Below, piece after piece: positions 20,176 through 29,550 of a stretch of DNA of 64,000 bases. The position numbers and the translations under genes are program-made. Below the pieces are notes generated by a model. That model searched no databases and was not told the origin of the DNA. It was given only the letters and a program-made list of their open reading frames with translations. Source of the DNA: Alphaproteobacteria bacterium (GTDB lineage: Bacteria; Pseudomonadota; Alphaproteobacteria; UBA6615); NCBI GenBank assembly GCA_002727315.1, contig PBWR01000006.1:1-64000 (forward strand), in the 5' to 3' direction. The number at the start of each line of letters is the position of its first letter. The stretch's first letter is position 1.

Positions 20176-21411
20176 TTAGTCGTTGCGGCTGAGCCGCAGC
20201 TCACCGAACAGGTAGCCCTGTCCGCCGTCGATCTGGTAATCGAGTAGCTCGACCACCTGCTTCTCGTTCTCGACCTTCTCGACGATCAGGTCGAGACCGT
20301 CGCGATCGAGCATCGACTTGATGTCCTGTCGGGCAATGTCGCCGCTCCCGCCTTGCTGCGGACTCAGCAGGAAATCCGCATCGACCTTAACGAACCGGAA
20401 GTTCTTTGCCGACAGTCCCTGAATGTCGAGGTTCAGATTGGTGACCTGATCGAGAGAGAAGCGGAACCCGAGATCGGCCAACCGCGCCAAATTGCCGATG
20501 GTGGCCGGCGGCGCGGTTTCGATATCGGCCTGGCCGAATTCGAAGAACAGCTTCGGTGCCAGGTCCGGGTTCTCGGAAACGAAGTCGACGAAATACCCAA
20601 TGAACGACGTGTCCGCCAGGCTCTCACGGGAAATATTGCAGAAGAAGGCCGTATCGCAGCTGCGGCGCTGGGTCCGGCGGATCAGCTGGACGTAGCGGAA
20701 CAGAAGCATGTTGTCGATGGCGCTGACCATGCCTTCACGCTCGGCAACCCCGATATACTGTCCCGGCCCGATCACGGTTCCGTCGTCGCTGCGAATGCGC
20801 GTGTAGCACTCTTAGTAACGGTTCTTGCGCTGCGGCAGGCTGACGATTGGCTGGAGGTAGACATCGACCCGGTCGAGCCGCAAGGCTTCGCGCACGATGC
20901 TGACGATCTCGGGGTCGTCGACCTCGCCAAAATCATCCGCCGACGGCGCGCTGACCGCCTTGTCGCCTTCGACGGCCACCAGTTTCGGCCGCTCGGAAAA
21001 CTGGGCTTAACCGGCCGCGATGTTCTCGGCCTGCTTGCGCGAAAACGCCTCGATCAGCCCCTGCAGAACCTTGACCTCGTAGACAACCTGGGAGACCCGC
21101 TGTTCGCCGGCCTTGCCGGTCTGCTCGATGGCCTGGCGCAACTGCAGGGTCTCCGTCTGGGTGCTCAGAAGGTCTTCCGCGATCTCCTGGGCCTGGCGGC
21201 GAACCGTGATGAGTTCCTCCGTCAGCCGCCGGTTGCGGTTGGCCTGCGCAAAAAACAGATGCACGACCGCGCAGCCGAGAAACACGATCGCGACCGCAAG
21301 CGGCGCGATCTCGGGCGTCAGTGCCTGCACAAATGCCGGTGCCACGAGGGCGACGGCAGATGCGAGCACGCAATAGGCCGCGAGAATTATGGCGTGTAGA
21401 ATCAGGCGCAT
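20176..21411 (-). pseudogene. TipF-like EAL-domain protein gene interrupted by two in-frame TAA codons
   Basis: One continuous frame of 412 codons from ATG 21411, with stops at codon 135 (21007-21009) and codon 200 (20812-20814). The N-terminus has two membrane helices (LILHAIILAAYCVLASAVAL; APLAVAIVFLGCAVVHLFF), then a coiled coil (TQTETLQLRQAIEQTGKAG), a linker, and an EAL-like domain beginning VDVYLQPIVSLPQRKNRY-stop-ECYTRIR. The domain is degenerate (FSLDQVTNLNLD where active enzymes have DDFG), as in TipF, the c-di-GMP-binding flagellum-positioning protein of Caulobacter with the same architecture. The second TAA replaces what should be a Tyr. The frame is otherwise undamaged, so the lesions are recent, or are sequence errors. 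Confidence 0.75.
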
Positions 21412-21480
21412 GGCTTCGGCGAATAAGGTGCCCGCGAAGCCTTGCCATATGGTTAACGGAAATTAAGTTCGCTGTACCGT

Positions 21481-22659
21481 TTATTTGCTTCGATCGGTCG
21501 GCAGCGTCTGTTCTACCAGTTCCGACCAGTACGAAACGCCGATCGGAATGATCTCGTCGTTAAAGTCATAGCCCGGGTTGTGGAGCATGCAGCCGCCCGC
21601 ACCCTCGCCGTTTCCTACCCAGACATAGCTGCCCGGTTTCTCGCGCAACATGTAGGCGAAATCCTCGGATCCCATGCTGGGTACCGGCCGCCGTTCGATG
21701 TTTTCCCCGCCGACGATAGCGGTCGCTACTTCGGCCGCGAGCTCGGTTTCTTCCTCGCTGTTGACGGTCGCCGGGTAGCGCTTCTCATAGTGCAGCTCGG
21801 CTTCGCCGCCATACGCGGCACAAATACCGTCCGCGATCCGGCGCATGGCCGGCTCAACCGTATCGCGGACTTCCTCGCGGAACGATCGCACTGTCCCGCG
21901 CAGCACCACATCATCCGGGATCACGTTGTAGGCATCACCGCCGTGAATCTGGGTGACTGACACGACCAGAGCGTCGATCGGGTCCGTGTTGCGGCTGGTG
22001 ATGGACTGCAGCGCGCCGACCAACTCGGAGGCCATCACGATGCTGTCGACGCCCTGATGGGGCATGGCCCCGTGGCTGCCGCGGCCGCGAACCGTCAGAT
22101 CGAAGATGTCGAAGGCAGCCATCATCGGCCCCGACGCAACGGCAAACTCACCCACCGGCATGCCGGGCCAGTTGTGCATGCCGTAGATCGCCTCGACTGG
22201 AAATTTCTCGAAGAGGCCCTCCTTGACCATCACCTCGGCACCGCCCTCGGCTTCCTCGGCGGGCTGGAAGACGAAGTAGACGGTGCCATCGAACTGTTTG
22301 GTCTCCGCCAAGTACTTCGCGGCCCCCAGCAGCATGGTGGTGTGCCCGTCATGCCCGCACCCATGCATCTTGCCGGGGGTTTGCGAGGCATGTTCGAAAT
22401 CGTTGCCCTCCTGCATCGGCAGCGCGTCCATATCGGCCCGCAGCGCGATGGCCCGGTTTCCGGTGCCGCATGTGAGCTGACCGACCACGCCGGTCTTTGC
22501 GAGACCGCGATGCACTTCGACGCCAAAACTTTCGAGCCGTTCGGCGACAAGCGCCGATGTGCGCTCCTCCTCAAATGCCAGCTCGGGATGGGCATGGAAG
22601 TCGCGTCGCCACTCGGTCAAAAGTGCGTGGTCACGGGTGATCTCGTCCCTGATTTTCAT
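21481..22659 (-). CDS. M20 family amidohydrolase (hippurate hydrolase-like)
   Basis: 392 aa. Zinc-dependent hydrolase of N-acyl amino acids or related amides. Metal-binding signatures are visible: HGCGHDGHTTMLLGAA, FQPAEEAEGGAEVMVKEG with the catalytic Glu pair, GMHNWPGMPVG, and a C-terminal SMGSEDFAYML. The lid domain (about 180-290) carries GSHGAMPHQGVDSI. Substrate may be hippurate, N-acetyl-amino acid or indole-3-acetyl conjugates; the sequence alone cannot decide. It starts 21 bases after the nitrilase gene on the same strand, implying a two-gene amide-hydrolysing operon. Confidence 0.92.
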   Translation of the reverse strand: MKIRDEITRDHALLTEWRRDFHAHPELAFEEERTSALVAERLESFGVEVHRGLAKTGVVGQLTCGTGNRAIALRADMDALPMQEGNDFEHASQTPGKMHGCGHDGHTTMLLGAAKYLAETKQFDGTVYFVFQPAEEAEGGAEVMVKEGLFEKFPVEAIYGMHNWPGMPVGEFAVASGPMMAAFDIFDLTVRGRGSHGAMPHQGVDSIVMASELVGALQSITSRNTDPIDALVVSVTQIHGGDAYNVIPDDVVLRGTVRSFREEVRDTVEPAMRRIADGICAAYGGEAELHYEKRYPATVNSEEETELAAEVATAIVGGENIERRPVPSMGSEDFAYMLREKPGSYVWVGNGEGAGGCMLHNPGYDFNDEIIPIGVSYWSELVEQTLPTDRSK

Positions 22660-22680
22660 TCTGATATCCCCCTGTTCCCG

Positions 22681-23505
22681 TCACAGCACACGGTGACGGG
22701 CGACCGGAATGCGTGTGCGCACCTGATCGAGATAGTCGATTTCAACATGGGCCGTGGCATGGCCCGCCCCTTCCCTTGCCTGGGCCAGTATATGACCCCA
22801 CGGATCAACGATCATGGAATGCCCCCAGCTGGCACGTTCGTCATTGCCTTCCTGATGGGTGCCGGTTTGCGCCGCCGCCACCACATAGGTCTGGGTTTCG
22901 ATCGCTCGGGCCCGGAGCAGGACTTCCCAGTGATCCTTGCCGGTCTGCAGTGTGAACGCCGCCGGCACCATGATGACATTGGCGCCGGCCTCCGCAAGCG
23001 CCCGGTAGAGTTCCGCGAACCGAAGGTCGTAACAGATGCTGCAACCGACCCGCACATTGCCGGCATCGTAGGTCACGATCTCACGGCCCGCACCGAATGT
23101 GTCGGATTCCCGATACTCGCGCCCGTCGGGGGTCGAGACGTCGAACAGATGGATCTTGCGATAGCGCGCCAACTCGCCGCCCGAACGATCGAATGCGATC
23201 GTGGTATTGAAATGATTGTCCCCGTCGCGTTCAACGAAGCTGCCGCCATGCACGAAAACGCCATGGCTACGCGCAATACCGCGCAGCGTCTCGTAGGCCT
23301 CGCCACCGCTTTCACCGATTTCGGGGAGTTCCTCGGCCGCAGCCCACTTGTCCGCCACCGACCCACCCATGAAGGCAAACACTTCGGGCAAGACGACGAT
23401 ATCTGGCCGGTCCGTCTCCACGGCATGCGCAGCTAGCATATCCGCCTGTTCCAGGTTGGCGGATTTCTCGCTGCGCGTATTCATCTGCAGAACACTGAAT
23501 TTCAT
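22681..23505 (-). CDS. Carbon-nitrogen hydrolase (nitrilase superfamily, Nit2-like)
   Basis: 274 aa. The catalytic triad of the superfamily is present: E41 (IVVLPEVFAF), K117 (RYRKIHLFD) and C158 (GCSICYDLRFAELYRALAEAGA). The 'KIHLFDV' and 'CYDLRFPELYR'-like sequences are close to Nit2 / omega-amidase and deaminated-glutathione amidases, which hydrolyse alpha-ketoglutaramate or related metabolites in the cytoplasm. Co-directional with the M20 gene downstream; divergent from manC with about 100 bases between starts. Confidence 0.92.
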   Translation of the reverse strand: MKFSVLQMNTRSEKSANLEQADMLAAHAVETDRPDIVVLPEVFAFMGGSVADKWAAAEELPEIGESGGEAYETLRGIARSHGVFVHGGSFVERDGDNHFNTTIAFDRSGGELARYRKIHLFDVSTPDGREYRESDTFGAGREIVTYDAGNVRVGCSICYDLRFAELYRALAEAGANVIMVPAAFTLQTGKDHWEVLLRARAIETQTYVVAAAQTGTHQEGNDERASWGHSMIVDPWGHILAQAREGAGHATAHVEIDYLDQVRTRIPVARHRVL

Positions 23506-23609
23506 GCTGGGTAATCTAGCCTACATGGATTTTTCTGTCGCCGGCCGCACACCAGCGTTGGCCTCCGCCCAAAAACCGACTAGCAAGAAACCTCAAAGGG
23601 AGACCTCCA

Positions 23610-25025
23610 TTGCCGAACGGTCCTATCACGCCCGTTATACTGTCAGGCGGCTCGGGCACACGCCTGTGGCCGATGAGCCGCCGCGACTATCCCAAGCAGT
23701 TCCTGCCGCTCGCCGGCGACAACACGATGCTGCAGGAAACCGCGCTGCGTGTCGGCGCGCCGAAGCGCTTCGCACCCGTCCTGGTGGTCTGCAACGAGGA
23801 ACACCGTTTCATGGTCGCCGAGCAGCTGCGGCGCCGGGAACAAACGCCCCAGGGCATCCTGCTCGAGCCGGTCGGCCGCAACACCGCCCCAGCACTGACC
23901 GCCGCCGCGCTGTGGCTGCTCGAGCGCGACCCCGATGCCACGATGCTGGTGCTGCCGTCCGATCACGTCGTGCAAGATGTGCAGGCGTTTCGCGAGGCCG
24001 CCTATATCGCCGCCGAAGCGGCCCAGTCAGGCATGCTGGTCACCTTCGGCATCACGCCGCGAGCGCCCGAAACCGGGTTCGGTTATATCGCCGCGGGTGA
24101 GACCATCGAAGGCGCGGACGGCACGCGCCGGGTTGACGACTTCGTGGAGAAACCCGACCTGGCGACCGCCCAGGGCTTCGTCGCGGGCGGCAACCATTTC
24201 TGGAACAGCGGCATGTTCGTCTTCCGGGCCGATACCCTGGTCTCGGAAATCGACCGCCTGACACCAGACACCAGCACCGCCTGCCGGGCTGCGCTCGCCG
24301 GCGGGTCGGCCGATCTGGATTTCTTCCGCATGGACGCGGGCGCATTCGGCACTGCGCCGGCCACCTCGATCGATTATGCGGTGATGGAGAAGACCGACCG
24401 TGCCGCCGTCGTGCCCGTCGATATGGGCTGGTCCGATGTGGGCTCCTGGCGCGCACTGTGGGAGATCGGCGCCAAGGACAATGCCGGCAATGTCGTGGTC
24501 GGTAATGTGGTGCAGGTCGGCTCGCGGGATTGCTACCTGCGCAGCGACGGTACCCTGGTCGCGGCGATCGGGCTGGAGGATTTCGTCGTTGTCGCGTCGA
24601 CCGATGCCGTGCTGGTCGCACCGAAGGACGAGGTGCAGCAGGTGCGCGACATCGTCGAGCAGCTCGGACAATCCGGCCGAAGCGAAGCGGTGACCTTCCC
24701 CGAGGTCTACCGGCCCTGGGGCTGGCACAAGACCCTCAACAAAGGGCCGGGCTTCCATGTCAAACGCATCTCCCTGCATCCGGGCGGCCGTGTATCCCTG
24801 CGCCGGCACCGCCATGCGGACCAGCACTGGACGGTGGTCGACGGCACCGCCGAGGTGACGCTGGAAGATACGACGCATACGCTGGAACCGGGGGAATCGA
24901 TCTCGGTACCCGCCGGCGCCGTGCATGCGCTCGCCACGGCGGAAAACCGGGCGCTCACCCTGATCGAGGTACAGGCCGGCCCCAACGCGGGCAAGGACGA
25001 GTTCGAGCGGCTGGAAAACGTCTGA
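23610..25025 (+). CDS. manC: Mannose-1-phosphate guanylyltransferase / mannose-6-phosphate isomerase
   Basis: 471 aa, a bifunctional type II PMI/GMP enzyme that makes GDP-mannose for surface polysaccharides. N-terminal nucleotidyltransferase signature PVILSGGSGTRLWPMSRRDY followed by PKQFLPL, then FVEKPD, GNHFWNSGMFVFR and DMGWSDVGSW. The C-terminal cupin (about 355-471) includes YRPWGWHKTL, VSLRRHRHADQHWTVVDGTA. The start is TTG at 23610, preceded by GGGAG eight bases upstream; no ATG gives the full N-terminal strand. No other sugar-nucleotide gene is adjacent. Confidence 0.93.
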   Translation: MPNGPITPVILSGGSGTRLWPMSRRDYPKQFLPLAGDNTMLQETALRVGAPKRFAPVLVVCNEEHRFMVAEQLRRREQTPQGILLEPVGRNTAPALTAAALWLLERDPDATMLVLPSDHVVQDVQAFREAAYIAAEAAQSGMLVTFGITPRAPETGFGYIAAGETIEGADGTRRVDDFVEKPDLATAQGFVAGGNHFWNSGMFVFRADTLVSEIDRLTPDTSTACRAALAGGSADLDFFRMDAGAFGTAPATSIDYAVMEKTDRAAVVPVDMGWSDVGSWRALWEIGAKDNAGNVVVGNVVQVGSRDCYLRSDGTLVAAIGLEDFVVVASTDAVLVAPKDEVQQVRDIVEQLGQSGRSEAVTFPEVYRPWGWHKTLNKGPGFHVKRISLHPGGRVSLRRHRHADQHWTVVDGTAEVTLEDTTHTLEPGESISVPAGAVHALATAENRALTLIEVQAGPNAGKDEFERLENV

Positions 25026-25130
25026 TTTCAGCGATTTTTCGACGCCGTCTTGCCGCGGACGCCACGGACGCCTAACGTTCGTGGTGTAACGCCTCAGAAC
25101 CAGATTCAAACATCAAACAAGGCAAGCGCC

Positions 25131-26534
25131 ATGGCTCCGTCAGACCGCACCCAGTTCGCCCCCAATTCCCCGGCCGCACGCGATATCGCGTACTACCTGC
25201 ACCCGTTCACCAACCCAAAGGTCCACGAGGAAAACGGCCCCTTCATCGTCAATGAAGGCAAGGGGGTCTTCGTTTATGACGATCAGGGCAAGGAATATAT
25301 CGAGGGCATGGCCGGGCTCTGGTGCACATCGCTCGGCTTCGGCGAAGAGCGTCTGGCGAAGGTTGCCTACGAACAGATGCTGCGGCTGCCCTACATCCAG
25401 GGCTTCACCCACCGCTCCAACGAGGTCGCGATCGATCTGGCCGAGAAACTGATTTCCGTCGCCCCGGTCGACATGGGCAAGGTGTTCTTCACCAACTCCG
25501 GCTCCGAGGCGAACGACACCCAGGTAAAAATCGTCTGGTACTACAACAATGCCCGCGGCAAGCCGGAGAAGAAGAAGATCATCGGCCGCCACAAGGCCTA
25601 TCACGGCATCACGCTCGCCGCGGCCAGCCTGACCGGCGTCGAGTACGCCCAGAAAGGTTTTGACGTTCCCCTCGACCGCTTTCTGCACGTCACCACGCCA
25701 CACTACTGGCGCGAGGGCCAGGACGGTGAAAGCGAAGAGGAGTTCTCGGGCCGGCTGGCCCAAGAGCTCGACGACCTGATCGAAAGCGAAGGCCCCGATA
25801 CGGTCGCGGCCTTCATCGCCGAGCCGGTGATGGGTGCCGGTGGATTGATCCCGCCGCCCGCGGGCTATTTCGAGAAGATCCAGGCCGTGCTCAAGAAGCA
25901 CGATGTATTGATGATCGCCGACGAGGTGATCACCGGCTTCATGCGCACCGGCAACATGTTTGCCTGCGAGACCTACAACATCAAACCCGACCTGATTTCC
26001 ATCGCCAAGGCCCTGTCATCGGCCTATCTGCCCATCGGCGCGGTGCTGATGACGGATGAGGTCTACCAGGTGCTGCGCGAGGGCAGCGACAAGTTCGGCA
26101 TGTGGAACACGGGCTATACCTATTCCGGCCATCCGGTGTCGGCGGCGGTCGCCCTGGAAACCCTGAGGATCTACGAGGAGCGCGACGTCCTAGGCCATGT
26201 GCGTTCCGTGATGGGCACCTTCCAGGAGCAGATGCAGCAGTTTGCCGACCATCCGCTTGTTGGCGAGGTGCGCGGCGTCGGCCTGTTCGCGGCCCTCGAA
26301 CTGTCTCCGGACAAGGAGAACAAGGGTTCCTTCGACCCGGCCGCGAAGGTCGCGCCGGGCATGATGGCGCGCACCCAGGAACATGGGCTGATCACCCGGG
26401 CGTTGCCGGGAGACGGTATCGCCCTGTGCCCGCCGCTGATCATCAACGAGAACGAGATCGGCATGTGCATGGAGCGTATCTCGCTGGCGCTTGAGGAAAC
26501 CTGGGCGCACGTGCAGTCCGAGGGACTGGTCTGA
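25131..26534 (+). CDS. Class III aminotransferase (omega-amino acid/pyruvate type)
   Basis: 467 aa from ATG 25131. A PLP-dependent transaminase with the usual landmarks: FTNSGSEANDTQVKIVWYYN, PVMGAGGLIPPPAGYFEKIQ, the DEVITGFMRTG aspartate segment and the Schiff-base lysine K293 in SIAKALSSAYLPIGAVL. The N-terminal LHPFTNPK and WCTSLGFGEERLAKVAYEQM segments resemble beta-alanine/taurine:pyruvate and omega-transaminase groups. The exact amino donor is not predictable. It is followed 80 bases later by a cupin gene on the same strand. Confidence 0.92.
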   Translation: MAPSDRTQFAPNSPAARDIAYYLHPFTNPKVHEENGPFIVNEGKGVFVYDDQGKEYIEGMAGLWCTSLGFGEERLAKVAYEQMLRLPYIQGFTHRSNEVAIDLAEKLISVAPVDMGKVFFTNSGSEANDTQVKIVWYYNNARGKPEKKKIIGRHKAYHGITLAAASLTGVEYAQKGFDVPLDRFLHVTTPHYWREGQDGESEEEFSGRLAQELDDLIESEGPDTVAAFIAEPVMGAGGLIPPPAGYFEKIQAVLKKHDVLMIADEVITGFMRTGNMFACETYNIKPDLISIAKALSSAYLPIGAVLMTDEVYQVLREGSDKFGMWNTGYTYSGHPVSAAVALETLRIYEERDVLGHVRSVMGTFQEQMQQFADHPLVGEVRGVGLFAALELSPDKENKGSFDPAAKVAPGMMARTQEHGLITRALPGDGIALCPPLIINENEIGMCMERISLALEETWAHVQSEGLV

Positions 26535-26614
26535 CCGAACCGATTGCCGGGCCGGCGCCAGGGAACTAAGATGTCGGAAAACGGCAGCAAACAAGAACGA
26601 TACGAGGAAAAGCC

Positions 26615-27043
26615 ATGAGCGAAGCAGTTGTAATGGCCAATGACAGCGAAGAGGCCACGAACTACGTGGTCTCGCGCGCGGACGACCCGAACTTCGTCAA
26701 GGGGCGCCGCAGTTTCTTCGACTACATCGATCTCGGCACCCAGGAAGCCAGCGAAGGCAAAATTCGGATCCAGGTAACCCGGGCCAAGCAGGGCCTGGTG
26801 GAGCCGACCGGCTGGCATCGTCACCTCTGCGAGGGGCAGTTCGTCTACATGCTCGACGGATATCTCGATCTCGCCTTCGCGGACGGCACCGTGCGCCTCG
26901 AGGCGGGCGATTCCATCTATATCCCCGGCGGTGTCGCCCATAACGAGACCAGCACATCGGACATGTTCAACCTGATCGAGATCTCAATCCCGGCCAAGAT
27001 GGACACCGTACCCTGCGATCCGCCGCCGGGCATCCCGGCCTGA
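26615..27043 (+). CDS. Cupin-domain protein
   Basis: 142 aa. A single conserved beta-barrel cupin: motif 1 is degenerate (GWHRHLCEGQFVYMLDGYLDL, with the HxH of WHRH and a Glu) and motif 2 is DSIYIPGGVAHNET. The residues would bind one divalent metal. Likely a small-molecule-binding or isomerase-type protein; no substrate can be named. It lies between the class III aminotransferase and hemA on the same strand. Confidence 0.8.
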   Translation: MSEAVVMANDSEEATNYVVSRADDPNFVKGRRSFFDYIDLGTQEASEGKIRIQVTRAKQGLVEPTGWHRHLCEGQFVYMLDGYLDLAFADGTVRLEAGDSIYIPGGVAHNETSTSDMFNLIEISIPAKMDTVPCDPPPGIPA

Positions 27044-27173
27044 TTGCCGGACGAACGTCAGGGACTGCGGCGAGCCGCCGCGTGGAAATCTTTGTCCTAC
27101 CTGCTATATTTAGGCTTGGAACAGGCGTCGGTGGCTTGCCCCCCCGTCGTGACCGGCAAATGGATTCCGGCAG

Positions 27174-28385
27174 ATGGATTACGAGAAGTATTTCGAAGAC
27201 AGTCTGAATGGCCTGCGGGCCGAGGGGCGCTATCGGGAATTCGCTGACCTGGAGCGCAGCTCGGGCAATTTCCCCAGCGCGGTGCGCTATGTCGATGGCA
27301 AGACCCAGGACATCACGGTCTGGTGCGCCAACGACTATCTGGGCATGGGCCAGCATCCCGACGTGCTTGCCGCAATGCACGAGGCGCTGGAGAAGTGCGG
27401 CGCCGGTGCCGGTGGCACGCGCAATATCTCGGGCACCAACCACTATCACGTCCTGCTCGAGGAAGAGCTGGCAGACCTGCATCGCAAGGAAGCCGCACTC
27501 CTGTTCACTTCCGGCTATGTCGCCAACTGGACCGCGCTTTCGACGCTGGCCTCGATGCTGCCGGAATGCCTCGTGGTGTCCGATGCGCTGAACCACAACT
27601 CGATGATCGAGGGCATCCGCCACGGCCGCTCCGAAAAGGCGATCTTCCGGCACAACGATCCGGAGCATCTGGATGAAATCCTGTCATCCGTGTCACCGGA
27701 CCGGGCCAAGCTGGTCGCATTCGAATCCGTCTACTCGATGGATGGCGACATCGCGCCCATCGCCGAGATCGTCGAGGTCGCCGAGCGTCACAACGCGCTG
27801 ACCTATCTCGACGAGGTTCACGCCGTGGGCATGTACGGCGAGCGGGGTGCGGGTGTGGCGGAACGCGACGGCCTGATGCACCGGATCGATATCGTCCAGG
27901 GGACGCTGGGCAAGGCCTTTGGCAATGTCGGCGGGTATATCGCCGCCTCCACCAGCCTGATCGACTTCGTCCGCTCGAACGGCGCCGGGTTCATCTTCTC
28001 CACATCCCTGCCGCCCCATGTGGCGGCCGGTGCCCGCGCCGCGATCCAGATCCTGAAGGCCGACAATGCGATCCGCGAACGCCACCAGGAACGCGCCGCG
28101 ACCCTGAAGCGGCGCCTGAGCGAGGCCGGCATGGAGGTCATGCCCTCGGTCAGCCATATCGTGCCGGTCTTCGTGGGCGACGCCGCGTTGTGCAAGGTTG
28201 CCAGCGACGAGTTGCTCGACCGCCACGGCATCTACGTTCAGCCAATCAATTACCCCACGGTGCCCCGGGGCACCGAGCGGCTGCGGATTGCGCCGACCCC
28301 GCTGCACGACGACGACATGATGGATGCTCTTGTGGCGGCGTTCGAGGATGTCTGGATGCGCCTGAACCTGCGCTCGGCGGCATGA
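27174..28385 (+). CDS. hemA: 5-aminolevulinate synthase
   Basis: 403 aa. Condenses glycine and succinyl-CoA to 5-aminolevulinate, the first step of heme and B12 tetrapyrrole synthesis by the C4 (Shemin) route, a hallmark of alphaproteobacteria. Features are [54 protein letters not shown], the cofactor-binding [12 protein letters not shown] and the PLP lysine K247 in [15 protein letters not shown]. The last codons overlap the next ORF (ATGA), so a PadR-like gene is translationally coupled to it. Confidence 0.96.
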   Translation: MDYEKYFEDSLNGLRAEGRYREFADLERSSGNFPSAVRYVDGKTQDITVWCANDYLGMGQHPDVLAAMHEALEKCGAGAGGTRNISGTNHYHVLLEEELADLHRKEAALLFTSGYVANWTALSTLASMLPECLVVSDALNHNSMIEGIRHGRSEKAIFRHNDPEHLDEILSSVSPDRAKLVAFESVYSMDGDIAPIAEIVEVAERHNALTYLDEVHAVGMYGERGAGVAERDGLMHRIDIVQGTLGKAFGNVGGYIAASTSLIDFVRSNGAGFIFSTSLPPHVAAGARAAIQILKADNAIRERHQERAATLKRRLSEAGMEVMPSVSHIVPVFVGDAALCKVASDELLDRHGIYVQPINYPTVPRGTERLRIAPTPLHDDDMMDALVAAFEDVWMRLNLRSAA

Positions 28386-28930
28386 GGGAAGCGCTCGGGA
28401 TGTATCGCGACAAGACCCTGATCCCGACCGAGGCACTGCGGCTTTGCATGCTCGGCACGCTGGCCATCGAATCCCACACCTATGCGGAGCTCGCCCGCGA
28501 AGTCCGCGCCTTCGCCAGCCGCATCGTCGGACCGTCACTCGACCTGATGGGCCTGTCGATCGAGATGCTGCGGGCCGAGGGCCTAGTCCGGCCGATCAGC
28601 CAGGCCGACGACCCGGCCGACGAAATGCTGGAACTCACCGACACCGGCCGCGCCGAGCTGCGCGAGCTCATGGTCTCGAACGTGCGCACCCCGGTCGACG
28701 GAAATTCCCAGCTCGTCTTCGCCCTCAAGCTTCGGTTCATGCACCTGTTGGAACCGGCCGATGCGGGCAATCAGGTCGACCGCATGCGCGAGATCAGCGA
28801 GACCGAACGCGCCCGCCTTCTCGACCTGAAGCAGCGCTACGGGTCCGAACCCGGCAAGTTCGATGCCTGGCTCGACCTGGAACTGGCCCAGGTCGAGGAC
28901 AGGCTCAAATGGCTTGAGACGGTCGGCTAG
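28382..28930 (+). CDS. PadR-like winged-helix protein coupled to hemA
   Basis: 182 aa from ATG 28382, overlapping the hemA stop by 4 bases. The N-terminal 80 residues follow the PadR pattern: '[25 protein letters not shown]', a recognition-helix region ([21 protein letters not shown]) and a wing ending [15 protein letters not shown]. The C-terminal part ([18 protein letters not shown] ... [14 protein letters not shown]) is helical, as in the dimerisation domain of PadR-s1 proteins. Context suggests heme- or ALA-linked regulation, which is inference. The domain match is weaker than for typical PadR proteins. Confidence 0.65.
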   Translation: MREALGMYRDKTLIPTEALRLCMLGTLAIESHTYAELAREVRAFASRIVGPSLDLMGLSIEMLRAEGLVRPISQADDPADEMLELTDTGRAELRELMVSNVRTPVDGNSQLVFALKLRFMHLLEPADAGNQVDRMREISETERARLLDLKQRYGSEPGKFDAWLDLELAQVEDRLKWLETVG

Positions 28931-28942
28931 GCAGACGCCCGG

Positions 28943-29494
28943 TTATTCGGCCGCCTCCGGCCAGGCACCCTCGGCCTTCAGCCGTTGGACAGATTCCGGG
29001 GAGAATTCCGCCCCCGGCGTATCGCCCCCGATCACTCCGAGAATCGTGCCCTTTTCCTGTCCGGGCCGGGCGGCCTTGCACTCGAAACGGCGCTGCATGC
29101 CGGGCGGGAAGGACACGACATCCTTTTCCTCGAGGATGACATGGTCATCGCCATCCTCGCCCTCCCACTCGAACATCCACTTGCCTTCCACCACAACGAA
29201 GGTCTCGTTCGTGTCATGGGTGTGCATCATCACGCCCTGCCCGGGCACGGCCGACACGTAACCCATCCCGAAACCGGGCTTGAGGTGGGAAATATGGGGC
29301 TTTGCGTCGTCGCCGATCGGCGAATAGGTCTCGGATCCCTCGGGCTGTTGGAAGCCGATGACGTTGCGGAATGTCCGGTAATAGCCCTCGACCTCCTGAT
29401 CGGGAAGGCCCTTGTCGGTGGACGACAGATCGTCATATCGGGCGACGCAGTTGAGCACGTCGTCCCTCTTGGGACGGTGAACGGGTATGGTCAT
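28943..29494 (-). CDS. Cupin-domain protein
   Basis: 183 aa from ATG 29494, preceded by GGAGGAG. The cupin core contains GVMMHTHDTNETFVVVEGKW (HxH and Glu ligands) and VVSFPPGMQRRFEC, so a metal site is likely. The N-terminal part has DVLNCVARYDDLSSTDKGLPD and the C-terminal GVIGGDTPGAEFSPESVQRL. It resembles the 63195 cupin in size and layout but not closely in sequence. Substrate unknown. Converges on the PadR-like gene with 12 bases between stops. Confidence 0.8.
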   Translation of the reverse strand: MTIPVHRPKRDDVLNCVARYDDLSSTDKGLPDQEVEGYYRTFRNVIGFQQPEGSETYSPIGDDAKPHISHLKPGFGMGYVSAVPGQGVMMHTHDTNETFVVVEGKWMFEWEGEDGDDHVILEEKDVVSFPPGMQRRFECKAARPGQEKGTILGVIGGDTPGAEFSPESVQRLKAEGAWPEAAE

Positions 29495-29550
29495 GGTGCT
29501 CCTCCTCACATTGTACGGCGCCTGTCTTCGCGGCGTCCGGAACGCATATA

